A stretch of DNA of 64,000 bases from the NCBI GenBank assembly GCA_002084765.1, contig NBMB01000003.1:185702-249701 (forward strand), given 5' to 3'. Positions 25,362 through 34,490 of this stretch are shown piece after piece (position 1 is the stretch's first letter; the number at the start of each line of letters is the position of its first letter). A program made the position numbers and the translations under genes. The stretch is from Candidatus Cloacimonetes bacterium 4572_55 (lineage in GTDB: Bacteria; 4572-55). The notes under the pieces were generated by a model that was not told where the DNA came from, made no database searches, and saw only the letters and a list, made by a program, of their open reading frames with translations.

Positions 25362-27536
25362 TTAAAAGTTGAAGTCCAGGCTTACTGTATATTGTCTGTC
25401 GCGCATAGGCGAGCCAATCTCAACCTCTTGATTCTCATCGGTTAAATTAATAACAGAAAATGATAGAAAATAATTGGAATATATGTTTGCTCGCAATTTT
25501 GTGCCAAGCAGAAAATACCCATCCAGCTTTTTTTCATGTCGCGTATCGTTATAACGGTCGCCATCAGTGTCTTCATAATCATAATAGAGTGTTTCGCTGA
25601 TAAAATGGCCATCAAGCCGCAGGGACAACTTTTCTATTGGACGGAATGTAAAGCCAAAATTGACATTGTGCTCCGGAGCATATTCTACCGCAACATCTTT
25701 AAATGAATTGTCGGCGTCTGGGTCCTCCAACCGGGTATCTTCCGTATCTCCATACACAGTCTTTTGATACGCATAATTAAGATAGAGATTCAATTTATCG
25801 CTGATTGGGCTCTGCAAATCCAGCTCGATGCCTTTTAGTACAATTTCACTAAAATTTTGTATAATAAGGTCTCCTACACCTTCACTTTCCTCTCTGCGAT
25901 AGACAATTAAATCCTTTTGCAAGGTATAAAAACAAATAAAATTTGACTTTAAATATTCAAAATTATTATAACTCAGAGCAGCCTCAAAAGTCTTGATCTT
26001 TTCAGGTTTCATGTCCTGATCGCCATAAATGCTAAAGACACCGACGTCCATAAACAAATTAAGGTTGGTGAAAGAAGGAGCTCGAAAAGCTTGGGAGTAG
26101 GTCAGACGGAATGCGGCTTCCGGCAGGAAATTATAGACCGAGCTCAATCGTGGGCTGACCTCATTATCATACTTGGAGTTATGATCATAGCGTACTCCTC
26201 CGGCTAAAATCCAGGACTCAATGGGGCGAAATTGGCTTTCTAAATAGCCGGCGAAATTCGTCCTATGGTGGATTTTATTTTTATCCTCAAATGCGTCCGA
26301 CCTCGCGTCGCTATATCGGTATTCCAAGCCGCCGACAGTCATCAGTCTATCGCTGAACTTATGATTCGCCTGAAATTCTCCGAGATACAGATTGGATTTG
26401 TTTTTGGTTTCTTCCTCTTTTTCCGAATAGACATATTTGGTTGGCAATCCTCGAGGCTCCATTGCATCCCGATACGGATCCCAGGTACCAGTTGAAAATT
26501 TTCTATTTTCCCTATGCTCAAACCAATGCGCTCGGACCATGATGTTGAGGTCTTCAGTCACACCATAATGAAATCTGCCATCAATAAATAGACGTTTTTT
26601 TACGGCGTGCCCATTTGCAAATGGACCCTTATAATAAACGACCGGCAATGGCGCGCCCTGATTGGGATTCACCACGACTGTATGTATTGTATCCAGAATA
26701 TCAGGCGTGACTTCGGGTCGACGATACTCATTGTAATTGGCAAACAATGTAAAACTTCGATATCGTAATTCGCCTGTCATATCGAAAGCATCCGCATACA
26801 TATTATCATTTGGATCGGCGGGCGTCAATCCACTTCCGGGTGCAATCTCCAAACCATATTGGGTTGTATCTACATAACTGGCACTGTTTTTATTCTTGTA
26901 ACCCTGAGGACCGTCAGTATCAAACCAATTTCCACTGAATAACAGAGAGAGATCGCCTCTTTTTTCCCCGATCATGAGGCTATAATTTTTCCGATTATAG
27001 CTGCCGTATAAAATACTGCCGCTCACACCTTCAAACTCGCCAGCTTTTTTGGTGATAATATTGACAATACCGCTATAAGCATTTGCGCCATAAAGAGAAG
27101 AACCCGGTGTGCGGACGATCTCGATCCGTTCAATATTGATGAGAGAGAGACCTCGGGAGACCTCAAAAAATCCATTGTACGGACTATTGATTGGAATCCC
27201 ATTGATCAAAAAAAGCACCCGAGCTGTTCTTGTCCCAGATGTCCCGCATCGAATATTTATATCATACTTATAATAACTTGTATTCTTGGTATCTACTCCC
27301 GGAATACTTTGTAATAAATCATAAACTGTCTCCGCGGCAGAGTTTTCGATATGCTCTCGGGTAATGACACTCACACTTACCGGAACTTCTATGAGTTTTT
27401 GCTCATGCTTGCTGGCGGTAATAACGATAAGATCCTCCGCATCTGCTAACAACTCATCCAATGATTTTCCCCGCGCCCAGCCCCAGGCGGGAACAAGCCA
27501 TACGAAAATCAATAAAAAGCACACGCATCTTCTCAT
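25362..27536 (-). CDS. TonB-dependent outer-membrane receptor (second copy in window)
   Basis: 724 residues: signal peptide ending about AWGWA, plug domain with VITASKHEQKLIEVPVSVSV, INIRCGTSGTRTARVLFLIN, IERIEIVRTPGSSLYGANAY and GIVNIITKK, then a barrel with long Asp/Glu-rich loops, ending TVSLDFNF. It has an unusual Cys in the plug (NIRCGTSG), where most receptors have Arg-Gly. Substrate unknown. Phased A-tracts lie about 50 bases upstream of the start. The downstream membrane-protein pair may be in the same transcript. Confidence 0.92.
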   Translation of the reverse strand: MRRCVCFLLIFVWLVPAWGWARGKSLDELLADAEDLIVITASKHEQKLIEVPVSVSVITREHIENSAAETVYDLLQSIPGVDTKNTSYYKYDINIRCGTSGTRTARVLFLINGIPINSPYNGFFEVSRGLSLINIERIEIVRTPGSSLYGANAYSGIVNIITKKAGEFEGVSGSILYGSYNRKNYSLMIGEKRGDLSLLFSGNWFDTDGPQGYKNKNSASYVDTTQYGLEIAPGSGLTPADPNDNMYADAFDMTGELRYRSFTLFANYNEYRRPEVTPDILDTIHTVVVNPNQGAPLPVVYYKGPFANGHAVKKRLFIDGRFHYGVTEDLNIMVRAHWFEHRENRKFSTGTWDPYRDAMEPRGLPTKYVYSEKEEETKNKSNLYLGEFQANHKFSDRLMTVGGLEYRYSDARSDAFEDKNKIHHRTNFAGYLESQFRPIESWILAGGVRYDHNSKYDNEVSPRLSSVYNFLPEAAFRLTYSQAFRAPSFTNLNLFMDVGVFSIYGDQDMKPEKIKTFEAALSYNNFEYLKSNFICFYTLQKDLIVYRREESEGVGDLIIQNFSEIVLKGIELDLQSPISDKLNLYLNYAYQKTVYGDTEDTRLEDPDADNSFKDVAVEYAPEHNVNFGFTFRPIEKLSLRLDGHFISETLYYDYEDTDGDRYNDTRHEKKLDGYFLLGTKLRANIYSNYFLSFSVINLTDENQEVEIGSPMRDRQYTVSLDFNF

Positions 27537-27964
27537 TCTAAACCATCCTTTTAAATTTTTATAAAATAATTTGTTTCCTTATCCCATAGCAAAAAATAGC
27601 AAAAAATAGCAAAAAATGGCAAAAAATGGCAAAAAATGGCAAAAAAAATCCGATCAATTTTAGTTCAATTTCTCAGCAACCTCTTCATATGCCCAACACA
27701 AGCTCAAGATATAAAAAAAAACAAATTTGTCAATAAATTTTGCAACTTTCTCCAGAGGGCTCTTTGATCCCAAATTTTAAGGAGCCTTTCCCTGTTTCAA
27801 CTTCCTACAAAACTCTTTTGTTCATCTGAAACTTTTCAAATTATGAACTTAGGGCTTGACTTTTTGAGAAAAATGACAGAATATTAAGCAACTGAGCATG
27901 GAGTTCACAACTTGAAGGTTTCGGACGGGATTTTGTCTCATTTGTTTCAAAAGGAATAAAAGGT
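27537..27964. other. Divergent intergenic region
   Basis: 428 AT-rich bases between the TonB receptor (minus) and mcsB (plus). It holds the phased A-tract repeat at 27586-27645. A possible weak plus-strand promoter is TTGACT at 27856-27861 with an AATATT-like -10 eighteen bases on. A weak GGCTC/GAGCC hairpin lies near 27765-27788. No ORF with support. Confidence 0.6.
27586..27645. repeat. Six 10-bp units with phased A-tracts (probable curved DNA)
   Basis: ATAGCAAAAA occurs three times, then ATGGCAAAAA three times, followed by three further A residues. A5-A6 tracts recur every ten bases, in phase with the DNA helix, which gives strong intrinsic curvature. The block sits upstream of the TonB receptor start at 27536. 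Confidence 0.9.
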
Positions 27965-29032
27965 ATGATCGAAAACTTGGAAATATTGAGGGGAGTCACC
28001 TGTGATTGGGTGATGGCAAAGGGACCCATGGCAGATATCGTGATCAGCAGCCGGATCCGTTTGGCGCGGAATCTTGCAGGCTATCCTTTTTTCCAGACAG
28101 CGGGGAAATCTCAGTTGCTGGATATCTGGCAGACGGTTCGGCAAAGCAGCGAAACACTTCCGCATTTTCAGAATGCGTACGAATATAAGATCGCTGATCT
28201 TTCCCACATCGAGCGGGAATTTTTATTGGAGCGCCATCTGATCAGCCGCGAGCTATTTTCTACAGCTCCAGGACGCGGGGTGCTGATCTCCCGTGATCAA
28301 AAATTCAGTATAATGATCAATGAAGAGGATCATATTCGGGTGCAAATCGTTTTATCTGGATTTCGATTGTCCTCTGCCTGGTTTGAGCTAAACCGCTTGG
28401 ACGACCTGTTTTCTGAGCGAATGCCATACGCATTTGATAACAATTTGGGCTATCTGACGGCATGTCCCACCAATGTGGGCACGGGTTTGCGAGCTTCACT
28501 GTTGTTACATCTACCCGGATTGGCTCTGACCAAACAGATAAAAAAGGTGTTTAACAGTTTTAATCACCTTGGATTGACTGTCCGCGGTCTTTATGGAGAA
28601 GGTTCCGAGATGAAAGGCAATCTGTTCCAAATCTCCAACCAGGTCACTCTGGGACGCTCTGAAATTGGCTTAATAGAGGATCTGGAGAGAACTGCGCGCC
28701 ATATTCTGAAAAGCGAGAGGCAGGCTCGGAGAGCACTTCTGGACAAGGCGCATAACCAGATAGAGGACAAAATTTGGCGGGCTTACGGTCTCCTGTGTCA
28801 TGCCCGGATTATCAGTTCTGACGAGTTGATCAACCTCTCATCAGGTCTCCGGTTGGGCGTGACCCTGGGCATAATCCAAGACCTGAGTATCAATGAACTG
28901 AACGATCTGCTCTTGTCCACACAGCCTGCGCATCTGCAGAGCTATTTCGGAAGGAAGATCAATTCTTCGGAGCGGAACTATCTCCGCGCCGAATTTATAC
29001 GCAACTGGTTTACAGAAAAACATCGCAACTAA
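27965..29032 (+). CDS. mcsB: Protein arginine kinase McsB
   Basis: ATP:guanido phosphotransferase-fold kinase that phosphorylates arginine on proteins, marking them for ClpCP degradation in Firmicutes. The 355 residues contain the phosphate-binding motif VISSRIRLARN near the N-terminus, the catalytic-loop motif CPTNVGTGLRAS (~residues 161-172) and GLYGEGSEMKGNLFQISNQ. Length matches the family. It stands alone here: no ctsR or clpC is adjacent, and the likely activator gene mcsA is 21 kb away at 50433. An AAAAGGAA site lies about 10 bases upstream of the ATG. Confidence 0.93.
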   Translation: MIENLEILRGVTCDWVMAKGPMADIVISSRIRLARNLAGYPFFQTAGKSQLLDIWQTVRQSSETLPHFQNAYEYKIADLSHIEREFLLERHLISRELFSTAPGRGVLISRDQKFSIMINEEDHIRVQIVLSGFRLSSAWFELNRLDDLFSERMPYAFDNNLGYLTACPTNVGTGLRASLLLHLPGLALTKQIKKVFNSFNHLGLTVRGLYGEGSEMKGNLFQISNQVTLGRSEIGLIEDLERTARHILKSERQARRALLDKAHNQIEDKIWRAYGLLCHARIISSDELINLSSGLRLGVTLGIIQDLSINELNDLLLSTQPAHLQSYFGRKINSSERNYLRAEFIRNWFTEKHRN

Positions 29033-29067
29033 GCGTTGTTGTTGAGTCAATACAAAGAGGCACTCAG

Positions 29068-30429
29068 ATGTTACAAACAGATTGTCTGATCATCGGCGGG
29101 GGGTTAGCTGGCTTATCAGTCGCGTATCATTTACAGCGGGATTATCTGCTCTCGGAAAAGGAAGCCCGAGTCGGCGGACTCTGTCGCACAATACAAAAAA
29201 AGGGCTATTATTTTGATCTCACCGGTCATCTGCTTCATCTTCGGGACACTTATATAAAGGACTTCATTCAGAAGCGGATCGGAGATAGGCTCTTGCAAAT
29301 CGATCGGAATTCCTGGATATTCTCTCAGGGATGCTATACGCGCTACCCATTTCAGTCAAATACGTACGGATTGCCTACAGAGACGATCAAGGCGTGTCTG
29401 ACGGGCTTTGTCGAAGCCATGATCAAACAACAAAAAACTGACAAAAAGTTTTCGCTCCAAAACGCCACGTTTGAGGAGTGGATTCTGAGGACTTTCGGCT
29501 CGGGTATTGCCAAATATTTTATGATACCCTATAACACCAAGCTATGGACAGTTCACCCAAGAGAATTGGGTTGCGGCTGGATGACTCGGTTCGTTCCCCA
29601 GCCCACATTTGACGAGGTGGTTCAAGGCGCGCTGACCGATGAGCAAAGCCGGTCTGGATACAATGCCCATTTTTTATATCCCAAAGCGGGCGGTATTGAA
29701 ATCCTGCCCAAAGCACTGCACAAGGCGATCTCGGAAAAGGCGTCAAATTCTCGACGAATTCTGACCGGAACTGAAGTGGTCTGGATCGATCCGAACACGC
29801 GTCAGGCAAAATTATGCAACGGAGAATCCGTAAATTATCGTTCTTTGATCTCCACCGCGCCGCTTCCAGAGCTACTCGGCATGATCTCGGAATTGCCGGA
29901 TTACATTCGAGAACTCGGATCAAAGTTGCGCTGGACGTCGGTCTATAACGTGAATCTCGGTTTGATCGGCGCGCCAAAATCAGATAAACATTGGATATAC
30001 ATCCCGGAAGAGAAATACCGATGCTATCGGATCGGGTACATTACCAATTTTTCCAGAAAAATGGCGCGTGCCAAAAAAATGTCGCGTGAATGTTGTCAAT
30101 CTGTTTATACCGAGGTCTCTTATCCCGCGCCAGAACCGATAAACAAAGAGAAAACAACAGAGCAGATTATCAAAAATTTGTTCGATATGCGCATCATAAC
30201 AGACCGTTCCCATATCAATATGATTCAGATTTCCGACATTCCTTATGCGTATGTAATCTACGACAGCAATCATGGCTCGGTAGTTCCCCCTATCCACGAT
30301 TACCTGAATTCACAAGGCATTTACTCTATCGGACGCTATGGGCGATGGGTCTATAACTCGATGGAAGACGCTCTGTTAGACGGTCGGGAAACTGCGTCTC
30401 GGCTCGACAAGGAATCAAATTGCCTATGA
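29068..30429 (+). CDS. FAD-dependent amine-oxidase/UDP-galactopyranose mutase-like oxidoreductase
   Basis: 453 residues. N-terminal dinucleotide-binding motif IIGGGLAGLSVAYHL, acidic residue SEKEARVGGLCRT, then GYYFDLTGHLLHL, KLWTVHPRELGCGWM and C-terminal FAD segment SIGRYGRWVYNSMEDALLDG. It belongs to the protoporphyrinogen-oxidase/amine-oxidase-like proteins that are common in polysaccharide loci and act on nucleotide sugars or related substrates. Exact reaction not determined. It overlaps the glycosyltransferase gene by four bases, which supports a role in glycan synthesis. GAGG precedes the ATG. Confidence 0.82.
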   Translation: MLQTDCLIIGGGLAGLSVAYHLQRDYLLSEKEARVGGLCRTIQKKGYYFDLTGHLLHLRDTYIKDFIQKRIGDRLLQIDRNSWIFSQGCYTRYPFQSNTYGLPTETIKACLTGFVEAMIKQQKTDKKFSLQNATFEEWILRTFGSGIAKYFMIPYNTKLWTVHPRELGCGWMTRFVPQPTFDEVVQGALTDEQSRSGYNAHFLYPKAGGIEILPKALHKAISEKASNSRRILTGTEVVWIDPNTRQAKLCNGESVNYRSLISTAPLPELLGMISELPDYIRELGSKLRWTSVYNVNLGLIGAPKSDKHWIYIPEEKYRCYRIGYITNFSRKMARAKKMSRECCQSVYTEVSYPAPEPINKEKTTEQIIKNLFDMRIITDRSHINMIQISDIPYAYVIYDSNHGSVVPPIHDYLNSQGIYSIGRYGRWVYNSMEDALLDGRETASRLDKESNCL

Positions 30430-31592
30430 CCTGCGAGCTATCGGAAAAATCAAAAAAGAAGGTCGCCCATGTGATTACTATGCTTGAACTTGGCGGCGCT
30501 CAGCAAAACACGTTATACACGGTTTCGCATCTCAACAAAGAACACTATGAGGTTTACTTAGTCGCGCATGATAAAGGATTTTTGGTCAAAGAGGCAAAAA
30601 AATTAACAGGTTTTCATACGCTATTTTTACCTGCACTGCGCCGAAAAATTCGTCCCTGGTCTGACGTGGTCGCGTTATACCAGTTGTATCGTTTCTTTCG
30701 ACGGGAAAAGATCGATATTGTGCATACGCACAGTTCCAAGGCAGGTGTTTTGGGACGGGTAGCGGCTTGGCTGGCTCGCGTGCCTGTCATCATTCATACC
30801 ATTCACGGCTTTGGCTTTCATGACTCCCAATCTCGGATCGTCAAAAAAATTTATGTGATTTTGGAAAGAGTTTGCGCTCGAATTTCCGATCAACTGGTCG
30901 CTGTTGCGTACGACAATATTCGGAAGGGGCTCCAGGAAGGGATCGGCAAGCGGGATTTGTACCGTGTGATTCGCAGTGGGATAGACATCAAGCGATTTTC
31001 GCGGGTCTCTGGTATGATTAATCAAGAGCTGGGTATCCCTATAAATGCGAAGTTGATCGGTCAGATCGGGAATTTTAAGCCGCAGAAGAATCCGCTTGAT
31101 TTTGTCCGAGTCGCGGCTCTTGTGGCAAAACAGGTTCCGGACAGCTATTTTCTTATGGTCGGCGACGGTATTTTGCGCCCTGACATTGAGCGATTGATTC
31201 GCGAATTGGGGCTGGATGATCAGGTAAAGCTGACCGGATGGAGGCAGGACGTGGAGGTGTTGATACAGCATCTGGACGTATTGGCGTTGACTTCTCGTTG
31301 GGAGGGGTTGCCCCGAGTCTATCTCCAGGCAATGGCTGGGGGAAAACCGGTAGTCGGCACAGCAGTTGACGGGGGTCCCGAGGCGATACGACATGGCGAG
31401 AATGGCTATATGCTTCCTGTTGGCGACACCCAGGGCATGGCGGATAAAATATCCTATTTACTCACCCATGACGCAGTCCGCCGGAAAATGGGAGAAAGAG
31501 GTCGGGAGCTTGTCCGCGAGTTTGATATTGATCTGATGGTGCGCCAACAAGAGGATATGTACAAAGAGTTGTCGGAGATGACGAAAAAATGA
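30426..31592 (+). CDS. Glycosyltransferase family 4
   Basis: 388-residue cytoplasmic GT-B enzyme. N-terminal acceptor domain starts VAHVITMLELGGAQQNTLY and has DIVHTHSSKAGVLGR and VPVIIHTIHGFGFH; the C-terminal nucleotide-sugar domain has GQIGNFKPQKNPLDFV, LMVGDG and the ExxxE-type segment SRWEGLPRVYLQAMAGGKPV. The start at 30426 is chosen because its ATG overlaps the previous TGA (ATGA); an in-frame TTG six bases upstream is less likely. It probably adds a sugar to a lipid-linked or secondary glycan, together with the oxidoreductase encoded before it. Confidence 0.88.
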   Translation: MTCELSEKSKKKVAHVITMLELGGAQQNTLYTVSHLNKEHYEVYLVAHDKGFLVKEAKKLTGFHTLFLPALRRKIRPWSDVVALYQLYRFFRREKIDIVHTHSSKAGVLGRVAAWLARVPVIIHTIHGFGFHDSQSRIVKKIYVILERVCARISDQLVAVAYDNIRKGLQEGIGKRDLYRVIRSGIDIKRFSRVSGMINQELGIPINAKLIGQIGNFKPQKNPLDFVRVAALVAKQVPDSYFLMVGDGILRPDIERLIRELGLDDQVKLTGWRQDVEVLIQHLDVLALTSRWEGLPRVYLQAMAGGKPVVGTAVDGGPEAIRHGENGYMLPVGDTQGMADKISYLLTHDAVRRKMGERGRELVREFDIDLMVRQQEDMYKELSEMTKK

Positions 31593-31939
31593 TTGAATTT
31601 ATGAAGAAAAGATATTATTATTGAGAACAAAAATTTCGTGAAATTCTCTATTACGGCAATAAAGTCCTGTCTCAAATGCTGATAAAACATAGCGTTACTA
31701 AAAGACCCTTAAGATTTAAAGATGGGGTTGCCCAGAATTATTGCGTAAATAGAGAAAATTATAGTTGACAAAGAAAGACAGCTTAATTATAATAGATATG
31801 TTATCTGTTATTATCAATATAGTTCCATCGGTTTCTTAAGAAATTACTTTAAGCATTTTGGGGAATATATTTATAACTGAAATCAACTATCCACTGACGG
31901 CTATCGCCGGATCAGTCGGCTTGTGAGAAGGGTTATGTT
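31593..31939 (+). other. Intergenic region with folD promoter and leader
   Basis: 347 AT-rich bases. The first 60 include an imperfect hairpin (GAGAA...AATTTC-GT-GAAATTCTC, 31623-31646). The consensus promoter lies at 31765-31793. Near the end, ACTGACGGC pairs with GCCG-GA-TCAGT (31893-31916), a stem just ahead of the folD start that could affect translation. I see no conserved riboswitch class. Confidence 0.55.
31765..31793 (+). promoter_or_regulatory. Consensus sigma-70 promoter of folD
   Basis: TTGACA at 31765-31770, a 17-base spacer, TATAAT at 31788-31793. Both hexamers are perfect. The transcript would start near 31800 and carry a leader of about 140 bases before folD. Confidence 0.85.
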
Positions 31940-32839
31940 ATGACAGCGTCTTTAATTGACGGCAGAAAAATCAGTAAAAAAATCCGGGTTGGAATAAAGT
32001 CGAGAGTCTCCCGATTGCGAGAACAAAAAATTCGACCCGGTTTGGGCGTGATCCTGGTCGCGTCAGACCCGGCTTCTTGCTCTTATGTGTCGGCAAAGGA
32101 GCGCGCGTGTCGAAGATTGGGTATATTTTCCGAGACTGCGCGCCTGTCCGCCTCTGTTTCCCAGAGCGATCTCTTGAACCGAATCGACGTCTGGAATCAA
32201 AGCGATAAAATTCACGGAATCCTTATCCAGCTCCCTCTTCCCTCTCATATCAACCAGGACGCTGTGATCCAGGCGATTCTGCCCGATAAAGATGTGGACG
32301 GGTTTCATCCGATTAATGTCGGTAAAACATTGATCGGCGACGAGACCGGATTTGCGCCCTGCACGCCCTCGGGCGTCTGCGAACTGTTGATACGAGGCGG
32401 TTATGACCCGAGCGGGAAACATACGGTCATAGTCGGTCGGAGCAATATTGTGGGCAAACCTCTTGCCGCCTTGTTGATACAAAAAAAATCCGGTGCCAAT
32501 GCCACTGTCACAGTGTGTCATTCCGCGACAAAAAATATGGCGTCTTACACCCGTCAGGCGGACATACTGATCGCGGCGGCGGGTCGTGCGGAGTTCATCA
32601 CTGGAGATATGATCAAACCCGGAGCAGTCGTGATTGATGTCGGCACAAATCACATTGAAGATCCGTCCTGCGAAAAAGGTTATCGCTTGACAGGCGATGT
32701 ACACTTTGATTCTGCGGCAAAGGTTGCGGCGGCTATCACTCCATCGCCAGGAGGGGTCGGTCCCATGACCATCACGATGCTTATGCACAACACGGTCAGA
32801 TCAGCCGAAGAATTTTATCGAAAATTGTGCGCAACGTAA
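31940..32839 (+). CDS. folD: Bifunctional methylenetetrahydrofolate dehydrogenase/cyclohydrolase
   Basis: Converts 5,10-methylene-THF to 10-formyl-THF using NADP. 299 residues with catalytic segment SCSYVSAKERACRRLGI (Tyr49, Lys53), GILIQLPLP, DKDVDGFHPINVG, PCTPSGV, cofactor motif VIVGRSNIVGKPLA and C-terminal TPSPGGVGPMTITMLM. Length and motifs are standard. Driven by the consensus promoter upstream; the solute-binding-protein gene follows after 18 bases, so the two are likely co-transcribed although functionally unrelated. Confidence 0.96.
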   Translation: MTASLIDGRKISKKIRVGIKSRVSRLREQKIRPGLGVILVASDPASCSYVSAKERACRRLGIFSETARLSASVSQSDLLNRIDVWNQSDKIHGILIQLPLPSHINQDAVIQAILPDKDVDGFHPINVGKTLIGDETGFAPCTPSGVCELLIRGGYDPSGKHTVIVGRSNIVGKPLAALLIQKKSGANATVTVCHSATKNMASYTRQADILIAAAGRAEFITGDMIKPGAVVIDVGTNHIEDPSCEKGYRLTGDVHFDSAAKVAAAITPSPGGVGPMTITMLMHNTVRSAEEFYRKLCAT

Positions 32840-32857
32840 GATATATAAGGAGATATC

Positions 32858-34330
32858 ATGAGACCCTTTTTCAAGAATCTGCAATTTGCGGCAACGCTGA
32901 TCCTTCTTTTTGGGACGATTCAGCCCTGCTTTGCCCAGGAAAAGATCAAGCTGATTTATCAGCGAATCTGGGAATCGGAGGAAGTTTTCGAGCCGATGAT
33001 TCAGGCTTATGAGCGTGAGCATCCCAATGTGGATATTGAATACCATCAGATTCCCTATCAGCAGTATAAGAATACGCTCAAGCCGGCGTTGGAAGCCGGC
33101 GTGGGACCGGATATGTTTGAGATTCACAGCTCCTGGCTGCCTCACTATATCAGCGAATTGGCTCATATCCCAGGGACTGTCTACACTATCGGCGAATATT
33201 CTAGTGATTTTCACGATCTCGTGGCTCGGAGTTTTATTTCCCGTGGAAAGATTTGGGCGATCGCACTGGACGCCAATACGCTGGCACTTTTTTATAATAA
33301 AGATATCTTTGAAGAAGCGGGGCTGAACCCGAATTATCCACCTCGTTCTTGGGATGAATTGGTCGAATATTCTGTTACGATCAAAAAGAAAACAGGGAAG
33401 TGGGGAGCCGCTATTGGGACGGCGTACAATACGCCTCAGGATCATAATATTTTGGAGATGTTCGCGGTGCAGCGAGGCGCGTATCCGGTTTCCGACAATC
33501 TGACTAAGTCGTTAGTCAATATGCAGGAATTCGTCAAAGCTATGCAATTTTATACGGATTTTGTCCTGAAGCATGGAGTTTGGTCTCCAAGCGCGCCTCC
33601 TGGCGACGCGGCGTTCGTCAATGGCGATGTCGGGATGGTGATCAATGGCAGTTGGTTGATTAACTCGGTTCTGAGTGCGAATATGAACGCCGGGACTGCA
33701 AACGTTCCTCAGTATGACCCATCGCAACCCTACACTCATGCGACATTTTGGGGTGAAGTCGTTTCTGCGGATTGTAAGCGTCCCGAGATCGCATGGGATT
33801 TTCTGAAATTCTGCGCTAATCGTAGAAATATGACCCATTTCTTTCAACAGACCAAGAGACCCCCGTCACGGCGAGACCTTCTGTCCGTCACGGCGGAAAA
33901 CCCGCAAGTGCGGGTCTTGATCGCCCCTTTTATCAATCAGGCTGTCTATGCGGGTCAACAATTTAAGCCGTGGGAAGATGATTGGCGTTCCTCCCAGCTC
34001 GACGCAATTGAGGCGGTGATTCACGGCGGTAAATCTCCACAAGAAGCTCTGGATATCGCTTCGGAAAAAGAAACGGTCATGCTTTTGGACTATAAGAGTA
34101 AGTCGAAATCGGAATTTACGGTGACCAAAATCGTCGAACGAGAGAAGGTGACCGCGGGTGATAATGAGGATTTATATACCGTCATACCGGGTGATAATTT
34201 GCGCCGTATTGCCCTATTATATTATGAAGATGAGAACAAATGGCAAAAAATCTACGAACGCAACGTAGATCGGATCATTGATCCGGCTTATATCTATAAT
34301 GGACAAGTTTTGATTATACCGAAAAATTGA
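32858..34330 (+). CDS. Family 1 extracellular solute-binding protein with C-terminal LysM domain
   Basis: 490 residues. Signal peptide ending PCFA, then a sugar-type binding protein fold: IKLIYQRIWESEEVFEPMI, GPDMFEIHSSWLPH, NTLALFYNKDIFEEAG, PPRSWDELVEY, GDVGMVINGSWLI and EIAWDFLKFCANRRNM. The last ~50 residues form a LysM motif, YTVIPGDNLRRIALLYY ... YNGQVLIIP, which binds peptidoglycan. This fusion would anchor the protein to the cell wall. No ABC permease or ATPase gene is adjacent; instead membrane sensor genes follow, so a sensory role is possible. AAGGAG lies before the ATG. Confidence 0.85.
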   Translation: MRPFFKNLQFAATLILLFGTIQPCFAQEKIKLIYQRIWESEEVFEPMIQAYEREHPNVDIEYHQIPYQQYKNTLKPALEAGVGPDMFEIHSSWLPHYISELAHIPGTVYTIGEYSSDFHDLVARSFISRGKIWAIALDANTLALFYNKDIFEEAGLNPNYPPRSWDELVEYSVTIKKKTGKWGAAIGTAYNTPQDHNILEMFAVQRGAYPVSDNLTKSLVNMQEFVKAMQFYTDFVLKHGVWSPSAPPGDAAFVNGDVGMVINGSWLINSVLSANMNAGTANVPQYDPSQPYTHATFWGEVVSADCKRPEIAWDFLKFCANRRNMTHFFQQTKRPPSRRDLLSVTAENPQVRVLIAPFINQAVYAGQQFKPWEDDWRSSQLDAIEAVIHGGKSPQEALDIASEKETVMLLDYKSKSKSEFTVTKIVEREKVTAGDNEDLYTVIPGDNLRRIALLYYEDENKWQKIYERNVDRIIDPAYIYNGQVLIIPKN

Positions 34331-34490
34331 CGTCACGATCAGGCGTTTCATCTCTTGGTAACTGAGTAATTGAAATTTTTCGGTCTATTTCTAAGGTATT
34401 TGAGATGAAAATTGCTAATTATATCTGAATCTGTCTAAATTTTTTTAGTTCCAAACGTCATACTTGATAAAATAAAAAGAGGTAACTGTC

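Noticed and set aside
34402..34418. Possible sigma-54 promoter (TTGAGATGAAAATTGCT) upstream of the HAMP-DUF4388 gene
   Set aside because: The spacing is right but the invariant GG is GA, and no enhancer-like motif lies upstream.
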